A stretch of 64,000 nucleotides of DNA from Microvirga rosea (GCF_020595095.1 NZ_JAJDOP010000008.1:62001-126000), one strand, 5' to 3'. Positions 52,678-63,740 are shown, numbered from the stretch's first letter. A program made the numbers and translations. Notes: generated from the sequence alone by a model not told the origin.

Positions 52678-54483
52678 GTGACGAGAAGGGCTCCTTGGGT
52701 TCGGCTGATGGAAGAGCTGCCGGTATACAGCGCACAAGGCATTTTCTACGCCTTTATCGGGTGCATTGCCCTTGCTGTAGCGTGGTTTGCCGGGCGCGCG
52801 TCCGCGCAACGACCATTGGCGGCATTCAACCAGGCCGTGGATCGGTGGCGGAAAGGCGATCTTCAGACGCGAATCCAGGTTTTCGATCCCCACACCCCGA
52901 TTGGCCGCCTCAGCTTCGCCTTCAACGATATGGCCGCCAAATTGAGCCTTCGCGAAGCCGAGCGCGAGAGTGTCTTGCGGGTGCTGCGCGAGGGGGAAGA
53001 GCGCCTTCAGATCGCCCAGGATGTCGCCGGCCTCGGAATTTGGGACTGGGATCACCTGACCGGAGAAATATCCTGGTCGGCGCAGATGTTTCAGCTCGTG
53101 GGTCTCGATCCCGCCACAGCCGATGCGAACCTGTCGCTCGTGTGGCGGGAACTCATCCATCCGGAGGACAGGGCCTGGATGGAACAGGAGGTGCGCCGTT
53201 TCTCTCGTACGTTGGAACCGCTGGCGGCCGAATACCGGATCATACGGGAAGACGGGTCCGTTCGATGGCTCCTGATGCGAGGACAATCGCTCCCCGATCC
53301 ATCCGGCAAGCCCGTCCGCACGGTCATCGTTAATTTGGACGTCACATCGAGCAAGGACAGCGAAGTCCGCGAACGGTTCCTGTTGGCCTTGAGCGACAAG
53401 ATTCGTGATCCGGATCGCCCCGATGAGATCCTCATGATGGTGGCTGAGGCTCTCGGCAGTCATCTGGGGGTCAATCGCGTCGGCTATGGTGACGTCGACG
53501 ATACGACAATGGTTTTGTCCACTCTCGTGGACTGGCATACCGAAGATGCTCCGGATGTCTCGGGGCGATATCCCTTGAGATCTTTCGGGCCCGCGCTCTG
53601 TGGTGATTTGAGGTCCGGCCGCGCCGCGGTCTTCGACGATGCTTTGTCCGATCCGCGGGCCGAAGGTCACTATGCGGCCTACGCCGCCCTCGATTGTATC
53701 GCGTCCATCTCGGTCCCGCTCGTGAAGGAAGGGCAGCTGCGGGCGGCCTTGTATATTCACAGTGGGACGCCGAGGCGGTGGACCCAATCTGAAATCGAGC
53801 TCGTTCGCGACGTCGCCGAACGGACATGGGCCGCAGTCGAAAGAGCGAAATCCGATGCCCGGCGGCGCCTGCTCATCAATGAACTTAATCATCGGGTCAA
53901 GAATACTCTCGCGACGGTGCAATCCATCGCCGCGCAGAGCTTCAAGGCCGGCGAGCCGAAACTCGCCCGGGAAACATTCGAGGCGCGGCTTTTTGCTCTG
54001 TCGAAGACACACGACGTGCTCACCCGGGAAAACTGGGAGAAGGTGAATCTCCACGACATTGCGGAAGAAGCGATGGCACCCTATCGGCGCGAGCAGGTCG
54101 AGCGCTTCGTCATCGATGGACCCGCCCTGCATGTGCCTCCGCGGATTGCGCTGCCTCTGGCAATGGCTCTGCATGAGCTCTCCACGAATGCCGTGAAATA
54201 TGGGGCCTTTTCCGCCGATAGCGGCCGGGTGGCCATCCATTGGGATCTCATCGAGGGCTGGGACGAAAAAACCCTGGTCCTGCAATGGCAGGAAACAGGA
54301 GGGCCTCTGGTCAGGACGCCGACGCGCAAAGGGTTCGGGTCGCGCCTTATCGAGAGAAGCCTCTCACGGGAATTGTCCGGAAAGGTCGTGTTGGACTACC
54401 GCGCATCGGGCCTGATGTGCACGATCAGCCTGCCGCTGCCCATGGCTCAGGAGAGCCTTGCGCGGGCCGCCAGTTTCGGCTGA
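52678..54483 (+). CDS. HWE-family sensor histidine kinase
   Basis: A 601-residue kinase starting at GTG 52678 (ATG at 52708 is an alternative). One membrane helix (about 20-40), a HAMP linker (about 45-92), a PAS domain with PAC tail (about 105-230), a GAF domain (about 245-390) and an HWE kinase core (about 395-590) follow. The phospho-acceptor region is NELNHRVKNTLATVQSIA and the N-box ALHELSTNAVKYGA, both typical of the HWE/HisKA_2 group. No receiver gene is adjacent. HAMP kinases normally have a first helix and periplasmic domain before this point; here an in-frame stop lies about 30 bases upstream, so the protein is short at the front or has lost its input domain. Confidence 0.9.
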   Translation: MTRRAPWVRLMEELPVYSAQGIFYAFIGCIALAVAWFAGRASAQRPLAAFNQAVDRWRKGDLQTRIQVFDPHTPIGRLSFAFNDMAAKLSLREAERESVLRVLREGEERLQIAQDVAGLGIWDWDHLTGEISWSAQMFQLVGLDPATADANLSLVWRELIHPEDRAWMEQEVRRFSRTLEPLAAEYRIIREDGSVRWLLMRGQSLPDPSGKPVRTVIVNLDVTSSKDSEVRERFLLALSDKIRDPDRPDEILMMVAEALGSHLGVNRVGYGDVDDTTMVLSTLVDWHTEDAPDVSGRYPLRSFGPALCGDLRSGRAAVFDDALSDPRAEGHYAAYAALDCIASISVPLVKEGQLRAALYIHSGTPRRWTQSEIELVRDVAERTWAAVERAKSDARRRLLINELNHRVKNTLATVQSIAAQSFKAGEPKLARETFEARLFALSKTHDVLTRENWEKVNLHDIAEEAMAPYRREQVERFVIDGPALHVPPRIALPLAMALHELSTNAVKYGAFSADSGRVAIHWDLIEGWDEKTLVLQWQETGGPLVRTPTRKGFGSRLIERSLSRELSGKVVLDYRASGLMCTISLPLPMAQESLARAASFG

Positions 54484-54558
54484 GAGCGGCGCCCGCGTCC
54501 ATGAACTGGAACTGCGAAGCCCTCACTCGGTTTGGAAAGCGGGTATTGCGAGTGTTCC

Positions 54559-55161
54559 ATGGCTGTCCTGCTCAACGGTCCTCTGACTGAACGATCCGTT
54601 CATCTGTGCATCGACATGCAGCGTCTCTTCTCGACCGAGGGACCTTGGCCGACCCCTTGGATGGAGCGTGTTCTGCCAACGGTGACCCGCATTGCGGAGC
54701 GGTTTCCCGAGAGAACGGTCTTTACCCGCTTTATAACCCCTCAGCGTCCCGAAGATATGCCCGGGACATGGCGGATCTATTATGAACGCTGGCGCGAGAC
54801 GACGCGGGAACATCTCGATCCGCGGATGCTGGAGTTGATGCCATCGCTATCCCGCCTCGTGCCCCCGGCGACGATCATTGACAAGCCGGTCTATTCAGCT
54901 TTCGCGGGGCACAAACTTGCCGATTACTTGCGGGAGCGTCAGGCGGACGCGCTCATCGTCACTGGATCGGAAACCGACGTTTGCGTCTTGGCGACGGTGC
55001 TCGGTGCCGTCGATCACGGATACCGGGTGGTGATTGTCGCCGACGGCCTCTGCAGTTCCTCGGACGAAGGACATGACAGTCTTCTATCGCTCTACAGCAA
55101 ACGTTTCAGTCAGCAGATCGAGACGGTGGACAGCGAAACGATCTTGTCTTCCTGGAGGTGA
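54559..55161 (+). CDS. Cysteine hydrolase, isochorismatase-like
   Basis: A 200-residue alpha/beta hydrolase of the isochorismatase/nicotinamidase group. The triad is visible: Asp in LCIDMQRLF near 21, Lys in IIDKPVYSAFAG near 111 and Cys in GSETDVCVLATVLGAVDHGY near 144. A Ser/Thr-rich end follows. The start at 54559 was chosen because the family's first strand then begins at the usual distance; the longer frame has no ribosome binding site. The substrate (an amide, ureide or nicotinamide-like compound) cannot be inferred. Confidence 0.88.
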   Translation: MAVLLNGPLTERSVHLCIDMQRLFSTEGPWPTPWMERVLPTVTRIAERFPERTVFTRFITPQRPEDMPGTWRIYYERWRETTREHLDPRMLELMPSLSRLVPPATIIDKPVYSAFAGHKLADYLRERQADALIVTGSETDVCVLATVLGAVDHGYRVVIVADGLCSSSDEGHDSLLSLYSKRFSQQIETVDSETILSSWR

Positions 55162-55202
55162 CATTCCATGTCACCTCCCTTCGATCATAGGCCGGTCGTC
55201 GC

Positions 55203-57569
55203 TCAGCCGCGCGTATTTCTATCCTTGACATTCACGCCCGAGGGCTTGGAAACGCCGGCCCGACGCAAGGCGTCTGCAAGCGCGCCGCCGCTCGAGGCCT
55301 GAGGCTGATGACCTGAACGTTGCTTGCCGGTGCTTTGCGAGAACCGCTCCTTTGATGTCCGAGCCTCACTGTCTCGCGAAGATGGGCCTTTCCCCACCGG
55401 ATCGCTCATGCGCATCGACAAGGCGATGCGCTTGCGGGCAAGGTCCACCTCCAGCACCTTCACGCGCACGACATCTCCCGGTTTTACGACCGAGCGTGGA
55501 TCCTTCACGAAAGTATCCGACAGAGCGGAAATATGGACCAGTCCATCCTGATGGACACCAATGTCGACGAAAGCGCCGAAAGCCGCAACGTTCGTCACGA
55601 CCCCCTCCAGCATCATTCCGGGCTTGAGATCGTTGAGCGTTTCCACTCCTTCCAGGAAGGTAGCCGTCTTGAATTCGGGGCGAGGATCGCGCCCCGGCTT
55701 CTCAAGTTCACCCAGGATGTCCTTGACGGTTGGCACGCCGAACTTCTCATCGGTGAAATCGGCAGGCTTCAAGGCCTTCAGGATCTGCCCGTTTCCGATT
55801 ACCACCTTGATGTCGCTCTTTGTCGCCTCGAGGATGCGCCGCACGACCGGGTAAGCTTCCGGGTGCACGCCCGATGCATCGAGCGGATCATCCCCGTTCG
55901 GAATGCGCAGGAAGCCGGCAGCCTGCTCGAACGTCTTCGGTCCCAGGCCGGTGACGGCATTCAAATCCTTGCGTGTCCGGAACGGCCCCTTGGCGTCGCG
56001 ATGGGCAACGATATTCTGCGCAACCCATTCACCTAGACCTGAAACGCGCGCGAGAAGAGGAGCGGAGGCTGTATTCAAATCCACGCCGACCGCGTTGACG
56101 CAATCCTCGACGACGGCGTCAAGGGAGCGGGAGAGCTTATACTCCGCGAGATCGTGCTGATACTGTCCCACACCAATGGACTTCGGGTCGATCTTGACGA
56201 GTTCTGCGAGCGGATCCTGAAGGCGCCGTGCGATCGATACCGCCCCCCGCAAGGACACATCGAGATCGGGAAGCTCCTGGCTTGCATAGGCGGAAGCCGA
56301 GTACACGGACGCACCGGCCTCCGAGACCATGATCTTGGTCAGCCTCAACTCGGGGTTCGCGGCGACCAGCTCGGTCGCGAGCTTATCGGTCTCGCGGGAG
56401 GCGGTGCCGTTCCCGATCGCGATCAGTTCCACCTTGTGGATGCGGCATAACCGGCTGAGGGAGGCGAGCGATTCATTCCATTGGCGCTTGGGTTCATGAG
56501 GATAGATGGTGTCGGTCCCCACGACCTTTCCGGTCGCGTCGACGACCGCGACTTTGACACCGGTCCGGTAACCCGGATCAAGCCCGAGCGTCGGGCGAGC
56601 GCCGGCGGGAGCAGCGAGAAGAAGATCGCGAAGATTGCCGGCAAATACCTTGACGGCCTCGTCCTCGGCGACCTGCCAAAGACGCATCTTCATGTCCAGC
56701 TCAATGGCAAAGCGGAGTTTCGTCCGCCACGCCCAACGCACCGTTTCGAGCAGCCAGCGGTCGCCGAGACGGCCCTTGTCGCTGATGCCGAACGCGAGCG
56801 CGGTGCGCCCTTCGTAGGAGCTGACATAGCCCGGCTCTCCGGCATTCTTGTCCTCCTCCATGCGAAGGTCGAGGACCTCCTCCTTTTCTCCCCGGAACAG
56901 GGCGAGGATGCGGTGCGACGGCAGTTTTGTCAGTGGTTCCGCAAAATCGAAATAGTCCGCAAACTTGGCGCCGTCCGTCTTTTTGCCCTCACGGACCGTC
57001 GAGGTTAAGCGTCCTCGCTCCCAATAGGTCTCGCGCAGGCTTCCCAGCAGCTCGGCATTCTCGGAGAAGCGCTCGACCAGGATGGCACGCGCGCCTTCCA
57101 GGGCGGCTTCCGGCGTGGCGATGTCCTTTTCAGGATTGACGAACGCCAGAGCCGCTTCCTTGGGATCCCGCTCACTATGGGCGAGCAGCTGATCGGCCAG
57201 GGGTTCAAGTCCCGCTTCCTTCGCAATCTGGGCCTTTGTCCGGCGTTTCGGCTTGAACGGCAGGTACAGGTCCTCAAGGCGCGCCTTCGTATCCGCATCG
57301 TTGAGCTGCGCGGCCAGCTCATCCGTCAGCTTTCCCTGCTCGCGGATGCTGCTGACGATGGTCTTGCGCCGATCCTCGAGCTCGCGCAGATATCGAAGGC
57401 GTTCTTCCAGACTGCGCAACTGGGCGTCGTCCAGGGTTCCCGTCACTTCCTTGCGGTAGCGTGCGATAAACGGAACGGTGGAGCCCCCGTCGAGAAGCGT
57501 GATCGCCGCCTGAACCTGCCATTCCTGCACATTCAATTCACTTGCGATGCGCTGACCGATGGATTGCAT
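55203..57569 (-). CDS. tex: Tex-family S1 RNA-binding transcription accessory protein
   Basis: A 788-residue protein of standard Tex layout. N-terminal helical domain (about 1-190: TVPFIARYRKEVTGTLDD), YqgF/RNase H-like domain (about 325-450: TLGLDPGYRTGVKVAVVD), helix-hairpin-helix region (about 480-560: VNTASAPLLARVSGLG and AVTGLGPKTFEQAAGFLRI) and S1 domain (about 645-720: GMMLEGVVTNVAAFGAFVDIGVHQDGLVHIS). The last 60 residues are a basic, low-complexity tail. It binds nucleic acid and supports transcription and stress tolerance in other bacteria. Confidence 0.95.
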   Translation of the reverse strand: MQSIGQRIASELNVQEWQVQAAITLLDGGSTVPFIARYRKEVTGTLDDAQLRSLEERLRYLRELEDRRKTIVSSIREQGKLTDELAAQLNDADTKARLEDLYLPFKPKRRTKAQIAKEAGLEPLADQLLAHSERDPKEAALAFVNPEKDIATPEAALEGARAILVERFSENAELLGSLRETYWERGRLTSTVREGKKTDGAKFADYFDFAEPLTKLPSHRILALFRGEKEEVLDLRMEEDKNAGEPGYVSSYEGRTALAFGISDKGRLGDRWLLETVRWAWRTKLRFAIELDMKMRLWQVAEDEAVKVFAGNLRDLLLAAPAGARPTLGLDPGYRTGVKVAVVDATGKVVGTDTIYPHEPKRQWNESLASLSRLCRIHKVELIAIGNGTASRETDKLATELVAANPELRLTKIMVSEAGASVYSASAYASQELPDLDVSLRGAVSIARRLQDPLAELVKIDPKSIGVGQYQHDLAEYKLSRSLDAVVEDCVNAVGVDLNTASAPLLARVSGLGEWVAQNIVAHRDAKGPFRTRKDLNAVTGLGPKTFEQAAGFLRIPNGDDPLDASGVHPEAYPVVRRILEATKSDIKVVIGNGQILKALKPADFTDEKFGVPTVKDILGELEKPGRDPRPEFKTATFLEGVETLNDLKPGMMLEGVVTNVAAFGAFVDIGVHQDGLVHISALSDTFVKDPRSVVKPGDVVRVKVLEVDLARKRIALSMRMSDPVGKGPSSRDSEARTSKERFSQSTGKQRSGHQPQASSGGALADALRRAGVSKPSGVNVKDRNTRG

Positions 57570-57753
57570 GAGTCGCCTTTCTGATGCCAGGAGCGGCTTC
57601 TAAGGGGTGGCCCCGCCCCGGGTCAACGGCCTGCGGCTCGCTCCAAGGTCGCACTGCCGTAGGGGAAAATCGCCAGGTTCGTGAAATTTTCCTTGGCCTC
57701 GGAGGGGTTGGGCGATAGACCGTCCGGCCCTTCGTCATGAGGTCGCGGCCGCC

Positions 57754-59100
57754 ATGCCCTCCAGTTCTCAAAATCTCTCCATTGGCATCGATTTCGGTAC
57801 CAGTAATACGGTTGTTGCCATTGCAGATCCGAACGGCAACGTGGAGGCACTGACTTTTCACCATGCCGGTCATGCCCTGAAGGTCTATGTCACCGCCTTG
57901 TGCTTTTGGGATGAGCGGCATGGCAATGGACTGAAAACCCGCGTCGAGGGCGGCCCCTGGGCAATCGAGCAGTTTCTTGAAGGCCTCACGGCGCATCGTT
58001 TCATTCAGTCGTTCAAGACCTTCGCGGCCAGTGCCACCTTTCAGGAGACGAGGATTTTCCGGGAGCGCTTCCGGTTCGAGGATCTGCTGAGCACCTTCAT
58101 GCGAACATTGCTGAGCCATGCGGGAGGGCGGCTGGAACTGTCCGCGAGCAATGTCGTGATTGGACGGCCCGTGGAGTTTGCCGGTTTCAATCCGGACGAT
58201 GCGCTTGCCATGCGGCGCTACAAAGCTGCATTCGGAAACCTGGGGGCGGAGCAGGCCCGCTATGTCTATGAGCCTGTCGGAGCCGCGTTCTTTTACGCGC
58301 GAAAGCTGGAAAGGGACGCAACGGTTCTTGTCGCTGACTTCGGCGGCGGCACCAGCGACTTCTCTGTCATGCGCTTCTCAAGAAGCGCAGGGGCGCTCCG
58401 GGCAGAACCTCTGAGCCATGCGGGCATCGGTCTTGCGGGTGACGCTTTCGACTATCGTATCGTGGATCAGGTCGTGTCGCCGCGCCTCGGAAAAGGCGGA
58501 AACTACCGCTCGATGGGCAAGGTCCTGTCGATCCCCAATCACTATTATGCCAACTTCGCACGCTGGAACCAGCTTGCGATGATGAAGACGAGCGGCGATC
58601 TCAAGGAACTTCGTGAGCTGGCTCGCGTGGCCATCGATCCTGGGCCGCTGGAGAAATTTATCGATATCATCGATTATGACCTTGGTTTCGATCTTTACCG
58701 AGCCGTTTCCGCCACCAAGGTCGCGCTTTCCGCACAGGAGGAAACAGAGTTTCTCTTCCAAGGCGAAGGGGTGGATATTCGCGCCAACATTACGCGCAGG
58801 CAATTCGAAGGTTGGATCAAGGACGACGTCAAGCAGATTGCCCAAACGATCGACAAGGCTCTTACATCGGCGCAGGTTCGGGCCGATGAGATCGATCGCG
58901 TCTTCCTGACCGGAGGAACCTCCTTTGTTCCGGCTATCAGAAAGCTGTTCCTGGACCGGTTCGGCGAGAGCCGCCTGACCTCGGCCGACCAATTCGAGTC
59001 CATCGCTTACGGACTGGCTCTCATCGGCCAATCGGAGGATCCGGGCCGATGGGCCATGACCCCCAGGGACGAGGCGGCTGCAACATTGCTCTTGCCGTGA
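57754..59100 (+). CDS. Hsp70-family protein, YegD-like
   Basis: A 448-residue protein with the ATPase fold but no substrate-binding domain or lid, so it is not DnaK. The phosphate-1 motif is [15 protein letters not shown] (about 11-25), the connect region [16 protein letters not shown] near 168, phosphate-2 [16 protein letters not shown] near 193, and the adenosine motif [17 protein letters not shown] near 383. E. coli YegD has the same layout; its role is poorly known. It is divergent from tex and 55 bases before ppc. Confidence 0.9.
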   Translation: MPSSSQNLSIGIDFGTSNTVVAIADPNGNVEALTFHHAGHALKVYVTALCFWDERHGNGLKTRVEGGPWAIEQFLEGLTAHRFIQSFKTFAASATFQETRIFRERFRFEDLLSTFMRTLLSHAGGRLELSASNVVIGRPVEFAGFNPDDALAMRRYKAAFGNLGAEQARYVYEPVGAAFFYARKLERDATVLVADFGGGTSDFSVMRFSRSAGALRAEPLSHAGIGLAGDAFDYRIVDQVVSPRLGKGGNYRSMGKVLSIPNHYYANFARWNQLAMMKTSGDLKELRELARVAIDPGPLEKFIDIIDYDLGFDLYRAVSATKVALSAQEETEFLFQGEGVDIRANITRRQFEGWIKDDVKQIAQTIDKALTSAQVRADEIDRVFLTGGTSFVPAIRKLFLDRFGESRLTSADQFESIAYGLALIGQSEDPGRWAMTPRDEAAATLLLP

Positions 59101-59155
59101 GGCCCTCGGAGAGGCTTTATTCGCAGGTGCAGCAAAGTCCGAAGCGAGCCCCGCC

Positions 59156-61924
59156 GTGTCTCAGAGCCTGTTTGACGAAACCCCCGAAAAGGATCTTCCC
59201 CTTCGCGACGACATCCGGCTCCTGGGCCGGCTCCTCGGCGATACGATCCGCGAACAGGAGGGCGAGGCCGTTTTCGACGTTGTCGAACGGATCCGCCAAA
59301 CGTCAATCCGGTTTCATCGGGACGAGGACAAGCTCGCCCGGCAGGAGCTAGAAACCACCCTGAACAGCCTGTCCCGGGGGCGGACGAACCAAATCATCCG
59401 GGCCTACAGCTACTTTTCCCATCTGGCGAACATCGCCGAGGATCAGCATCACGTCCGGCGCTCCCGCGCTCACGCCATGGCGGCCTCGTCCCCGCGCGAA
59501 GGAACGATTGCGCGGGCTTTGCTGCTGGTCCAGAAGGCCGGAATAAGCCAGGCCGATCTCCAGCGTTTCTTTGCCTCCGCCCTCGTCTGTCCTGTTCTTA
59601 CGGCTCATCCGACCGAAGTGCGCCGGAAGAGCACGATCGATCGCGAGATGGAAGTCGCGCAGATTCTGGCGCAACGGGACCGGCAGCACCTGACGCCGGA
59701 CGAGGCCTCAGCGAGTGAGGAGGGTCTGCGCCGTGCGATCCTGACCCTGTGGCAAACGAGCATATTGCGTCGTAATCGCCTCAAGGTGATCGACGAGGTC
59801 GTCAATGGCCTCTCCTATTACGACTACACATTTTTCCAGGAGTTGCCGCACTTCTACGCCATGGTCGAGGATCAGCTCGCTGCCATGGATCCCGCCTGGT
59901 CTACGCAGGAACTGCCCTCCTTTCTCCGGATGGGAAGCTGGATCGGAGGAGATCGGGACGGCAATCCATTCGTTACCGCCGATGCTCTGCATCAGGCTCT
60001 CCAGCTGCAGAGCCGCCAAGCGGTCACCTTCTATTTGGAAGAGATACACTGCCTCGGGAGCGAATTGTCCCTTGACGGTCGATATGTGAGCGTCTCTGAG
60101 CAGCTTCAGAAGCTTGTCGACGCATCGCCGGATCATTCGCCGCATCGGCAGGACGAGCCCTATCGTCGCGCAATATCCGGCATCTACGCGCGACTTGCCG
60201 CGACCGCTCAGGTCCTCGGGTATGGTGAGGTGGCACGCCATGCCGCCGGTGAAGCCCCGCCTTATGGTAGCGCAGAAGAGCTCGCAGGTGATCTTTCGAC
60301 GATCCATCGTTCCTTGATGTCCAATGGATCGGGCGCTCTCGCGCGAGGACGTTTACGCAAGCTAAGGCGTGCGGTTGATGTGTTCGGTTTCCATCTCGCA
60401 AGCCTTGACTTGCGTCAGAATGCCGACGTCCATGAACGGGTCGTCGCAGAACTTTTCGAAAATGCTGTTCCAGGCACCGGCTACGACCGGATGCCGGAGG
60501 AGAGCAGGGTTGCTCTTCTGTTGAAGGAACTCGCGACACCTCGCCTTCTGACGTCTCCCTTTCTGACTTACTCCCCGGAAACGGCGTCCGAACTCGCCAT
60601 TGTTCGCGAGGCTGCAAAGGCACATGAACGTTATGGCCGTTCCGCGGTGCCGAACTACGTGATCTCGAAGGCCAGCGATCCGTCGGATATTCTCGAAGTC
60701 GCGTTGCTTCTCAAAGAGGCAGGCCTGCTGCGTATCCGGGACGCGGATATGCGCGTCAACATCGTACCTCTGTTCGAGACGATCGATGATCTTCGCCACT
60801 GTGGTGAAGTCATGGATAAGCTCTTCTCGATGCCGGACTACCTGCGCCTCTTGCGGAGCCGGGATCTGATGCAGGAGGTTATGCTCGGCTATTCCGACAG
60901 CAACAAGGATGGCGGATTTCTGACCTCAGGATGGGAGCTCTACAAAGCGGAAATCAAGCTGGTCGAGGTGTTCCGACACCATGGGGTCACACTTCGTCTG
61001 TTCCATGGACGCGGCGGCTCGGTCGGGCGGGGAGGTGGGCCAAGCTATCAGGCGATCCTCGCGCAGCCCGGCGGTGCGGTGCAGGGCGCCATTCGGGTTA
61101 CGGAACAGGGCGAAGTGATCGCAGGTAAGTACTCCAATCCCGACCTCGGACGACGTAATCTCGAAATTCTGGCATCGGCGACCCTTGAGGCGACGCTGTT
61201 GCACTCGGGTGCTTCGGCCCCAAAGGAAGAGTACTTGAAGGCTATGGAAGAGCTTTCCGACCATGCCTTCCGGGCCTACCGCGACCTCGTCTACGAGACG
61301 GAAGGGTTCGAACGCTACTTTTGGGAATCCACGGTTATTGGTGAGATCGCCAACTTGAATATCGGCAGTCGTCCTGCCTCACGTACCAATTCACGGCGCA
61401 TTGAGGATCTGCGGGCTATTCCGTGGGTGTTCGGATGGGCTCAATGCCGTCTCATGCTGCCTGGCTGGTATGGTTTTGGTTCCGCGGTGAACAAGTGGCT
61501 TGAGAGCCGCCCCGAAACCGGTTTGCCGCTGCTTCAGGAGATGTATCGCGAGTGGCCATTCTTCGAAGCGCTGCTCTCGAACATGGACATGGTTCTTGCC
61601 AAGAGTAATATCGCCATTGCTTCCCGCTACGCCAAACTCGTCGAGGATGATGATTTGCGTGAAGCGATCTTTCCCAGGCTTCGCCGCGAATGGGAAGACT
61701 CGATCGGCAATCTTCTCAGCATTACAGGCCAGGCGGCGCTTCTCGGCCGGAATCCGCTGCTTGCCCGGTCGATCCGAAATCGCTTCCCATATCTCGATCC
61801 TCTCAACCACCTGCAGATCGAGCTTTTGAAGCGCCATCGCGCCGGCGATACGGACGAGAGGGTCGTTCAGGGAATCCATCTCTCGATTAACGGAATTGCG
61901 GCAGGACTGCGCAACAGCGGCTGA
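59156..61924 (+). CDS. ppc: Phosphoenolpyruvate carboxylase
   Basis: A 922-residue anaplerotic enzyme that carboxylates PEP to oxaloacetate. It starts with GTG at 59156. The active-site His is in [13 protein letters not shown] near 150, [15 protein letters not shown] near 262 binds substrate, the second His and the glycine loop are in [16 protein letters not shown] near 618, and [19 protein letters not shown] lies near 580. The C-terminal [12 protein letters not shown] and the terminal [11 protein letters not shown] are complete. Full length, so it should be active. It may be co-transcribed with the Hsp70-like gene. Confidence 0.96.
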   Translation: MSQSLFDETPEKDLPLRDDIRLLGRLLGDTIREQEGEAVFDVVERIRQTSIRFHRDEDKLARQELETTLNSLSRGRTNQIIRAYSYFSHLANIAEDQHHVRRSRAHAMAASSPREGTIARALLLVQKAGISQADLQRFFASALVCPVLTAHPTEVRRKSTIDREMEVAQILAQRDRQHLTPDEASASEEGLRRAILTLWQTSILRRNRLKVIDEVVNGLSYYDYTFFQELPHFYAMVEDQLAAMDPAWSTQELPSFLRMGSWIGGDRDGNPFVTADALHQALQLQSRQAVTFYLEEIHCLGSELSLDGRYVSVSEQLQKLVDASPDHSPHRQDEPYRRAISGIYARLAATAQVLGYGEVARHAAGEAPPYGSAEELAGDLSTIHRSLMSNGSGALARGRLRKLRRAVDVFGFHLASLDLRQNADVHERVVAELFENAVPGTGYDRMPEESRVALLLKELATPRLLTSPFLTYSPETASELAIVREAAKAHERYGRSAVPNYVISKASDPSDILEVALLLKEAGLLRIRDADMRVNIVPLFETIDDLRHCGEVMDKLFSMPDYLRLLRSRDLMQEVMLGYSDSNKDGGFLTSGWELYKAEIKLVEVFRHHGVTLRLFHGRGGSVGRGGGPSYQAILAQPGGAVQGAIRVTEQGEVIAGKYSNPDLGRRNLEILASATLEATLLHSGASAPKEEYLKAMEELSDHAFRAYRDLVYETEGFERYFWESTVIGEIANLNIGSRPASRTNSRRIEDLRAIPWVFGWAQCRLMLPGWYGFGSAVNKWLESRPETGLPLLQEMYREWPFFEALLSNMDMVLAKSNIAIASRYAKLVEDDDLREAIFPRLRREWEDSIGNLLSITGQAALLGRNPLLARSIRNRFPYLDPLNHLQIELLKRHRAGDTDERVVQGIHLSINGIAAGLRNSG

Positions 61925-62033
61925 TCTCACACATTGGGCCGCACTGGGAAAGTTGTCCGGTGCAAGGAAACGCCACAAGGGGGACATTAAGCCCGAGCGG
62001 AGGCTCGTATCTTGTTCGACGGTATCGGAGCGG

Positions 62034-62050
62034 GGCGCCTGGAAGGCGCC
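62034..62050 (+). terminator. Terminator-like hairpin after ppc
   Basis: A 7-bp perfect stem GGCGCCT and complement with a three-base loop, about 110 bases after the ppc stop, followed by TTCCTC, a weak pyrimidine run. It may be the ppc terminator; the distance and weak T-tract keep confidence low. Confidence 0.4.
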
Positions 62051-62165
62051 TTCCTCATACTATGAAGCCGCCGGGCGTCATGGCGACGAACCGATCCTGA
62101 GGACACGTCGCGTGCCATTGGGCCTCTCAGCCGGGAGGTACCCTGATTATGGCTGGGAAGCGAAA

Positions 62166-62384
62166 TCAGCCCTTCGCTTTACGAACGCGCTGTGAGAAGG
62201 AAACACCCTGCTCGATCTTCGGTGTCAGCTCGACAAGTTTATCGGTGATTTCCCGTAGTTGATCGGCGGTTAGAACCAGCTTTGTCCGCCGGCCCGCAAA
62301 GTCCTCAAAATCAAGTTCGAATTCATCGCTGACTGCCGAGGCGTTGAACTTGAATAAACGGCGGGTTCTGACAGGACTAGGCAC
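62166..62384 (-). CDS. Small hypothetical protein
   Basis: A 72-residue protein, GTG start with GAGG at eight to eleven bases upstream. It is basic at both ends (RTRRLFKF at the start, RVRKAKG at the end) with an acidic middle (DEFELDFEDFAG) and an amphipathic helix (TADQLREITDKLVELTPKIE). There is no signal or membrane segment. I do not recognise a family. The composition and codon use match neighbouring genes, so it is probably real. A CCTCTC/GAGAGG inverted repeat lies 30-45 bases upstream. Confidence 0.6.
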   Translation of the reverse strand: MPSPVRTRRLFKFNASAVSDEFELDFEDFAGRRTKLVLTADQLREITDKLVELTPKIEQGVSFSQRVRKAKG

Positions 62385-62594
62385 TGCTGGCCTCTTCGAT
62401 AGGATAGTAAGCCTCTCGTTTAAGGAGAGGACACCGCTATTGCAAGTCTAGTGACTTAAAAGAACTTAATTTTCCCAACAGATGTGGAAATATGACGCTC
62501 CAGAACCTTCCGGGAACGTCCGCTTGAAACTTTCCAGTTTGGATAATCTGCGGCTGCAGTAGGCACATCGGCGCCGACGCCCTTGCCTTCGAAG

Positions 62595-62627
62595 GCTAGC
62601 GGGGCGGAGTTTCACAACCCCGCTAGC
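62595..62627 (-). terminator. Hairpin closing the ahpC-ahpD unit
   Basis: A 10-bp perfect stem GCTAGCGGGG and complement with a 13-base loop, seven bases after the ahpD stop on the minus strand. There is no T-run beyond it, so it may act with Rho or protect the mRNA end. Confidence 0.6.
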
Positions 62628-62633
62628 TTGAGC

Positions 62634-63179
62634 TTATTCTGCCGCGGCCAAGGAGGATGTCTGGGCCGCCTCAAGTGATACGGCAGTCGACTGAATCACA
62701 GCCGCAAAACGCACCGCTGTATGAATTTCCGCAGAAGTCACGCCTGCATCTCGCAGGACCTTTTCGTGGCTGTCGATGCAGAGACCACAGCCATTGATCG
62801 CGGAGACCGCGAGCGACCAGAGTTCAAAGTCCGCTTTCTCGACACCGGGATTCCCGACCACGTTCATGCGCAGTCGCGCCGGCATCTTTCCATACTCCTT
62901 GTTCGATGCAAGGTGGACGAACCGATAGTAGATATTGTTCATGGCCATGATCGATGCTGCCGCACGGGCAGCATCAAGTGCTTGAGGCGACAGATGAGGC
63001 TTGGCCTCTGCCTCGAGTGCCTGAGCGACGGTCGCGTTCCGGGTCGCGATGCCGCAGGCGATGAACAATCCATACTTGCGCTGAGGCGACAGACTTTCGT
63101 CTGTCGCTAAGCTTGAGAGATTGAGCCGGACGTCTTTGGCGAACGCCGGCAGCATTTCTTTAAGTTGCTCGATCGACAT
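62634..63179 (-). CDS. ahpD: Alkyl hydroperoxide reductase AhpD
   Basis: A 181-residue all-helical disulfide reductase that regenerates AhpC. The CxxC site is in [19 protein letters not shown] near 130-148, with the proton-relay His in the same segment and a Glu before it. The N-terminal [16 protein letters not shown] is the standard start. The gene lies six bases after ahpC, which matches the pairing seen in actinobacteria and many alphaproteobacteria. Confidence 0.95.
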   Translation of the reverse strand: MSIEQLKEMLPAFAKDVRLNLSSLATDESLSPQRKYGLFIACGIATRNATVAQALEAEAKPHLSPQALDAARAAASIMAMNNIYYRFVHLASNKEYGKMPARLRMNVVGNPGVEKADFELWSLAVSAINGCGLCIDSHEKVLRDAGVTSAEIHTAVRFAAVIQSTAVSLEAAQTSSLAAAE

Positions 63180-63185
63180 GACGAA

Positions 63186-63740
63186 CTATGCGGCCTTTAA
63201 CGTATCGCCGCCGACCTCGCGGTTGCAGGGGCAGAGTTCATCCGTCTGAAGGGCATCCAGTACACGCAAGGTGTCCTTCGGATTGCGGCCGACATTGAGG
63301 TTGGTCGCATAGACATGCTGAATGGTATTCTCGGGATCCACGATGAATGTGTAGCGGTAGGCGACGCCGTCCGGAGCTCGCACGCCCAAGCCATCGACCA
63401 GGGAGCCATTCGTATCGGCAAATTGCCATATGGGAAGGCGTTCAAGATCCCGGTGATCGCGGCGCCATGCCAGCTTCACGAATTCATTGTCGGTGGAGCC
63501 GCCAAGGACGACCGCATCCCGATCCGCGAATTCACCGGCTAAGCGTGCGAACTCCGCGATTTCCGTAGGGCAGACAAAGGTGAAATCCTTTGGGTAGAAG
63601 AAGATCACCTTCCACAGGCCTGGGAAGCTGGCTTCTGTGAGGGTTTCGAAGGCGCTCTCGCCATTCTCAACGTGCGCATGAAACTTCGGCTTCACGCCGG
63701 TAACGGAAAAGGGTGGCAGTTTTTGACCAATGCCAAGCAT
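63186..63740 (-). CDS. ahpC: Alkyl hydroperoxide reductase AhpC-type peroxiredoxin
   Basis: A 184-residue two-cysteine peroxiredoxin that reduces hydrogen peroxide, alkyl peroxides and peroxynitrite. The peroxidatic Cys is in FYPKDFTFVCPTEIAEF near 57 and the resolving region DELCPCN near 168 has two Cys residues close together. The start at 63740 was chosen over a longer frame because GGAG lies seven bases before it and the family N-terminus (MLGIGQKLPPF) follows. First gene of the ahpC-ahpD unit; an OxyR site may lie in the gap to the right but was not identified. Confidence 0.94.
   Translation of the reverse strand: MLGIGQKLPPFSVTGVKPKFHAHVENGESAFETLTEASFPGLWKVIFFYPKDFTFVCPTEIAEFARLAGEFADRDAVVLGGSTDNEFVKLAWRRDHRDLERLPIWQFADTNGSLVDGLGVRAPDGVAYRYTFIVDPENTIQHVYATNLNVGRNPKDTLRVLDALQTDELCPCNREVGGDTLKAA

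Noticed and set aside
52573..54285. 570-codon minus-strand frame over the histidine kinase
   Set aside because: The kinase on the plus strand has all HWE, PAS and GAF motifs; the opposite frame has none.
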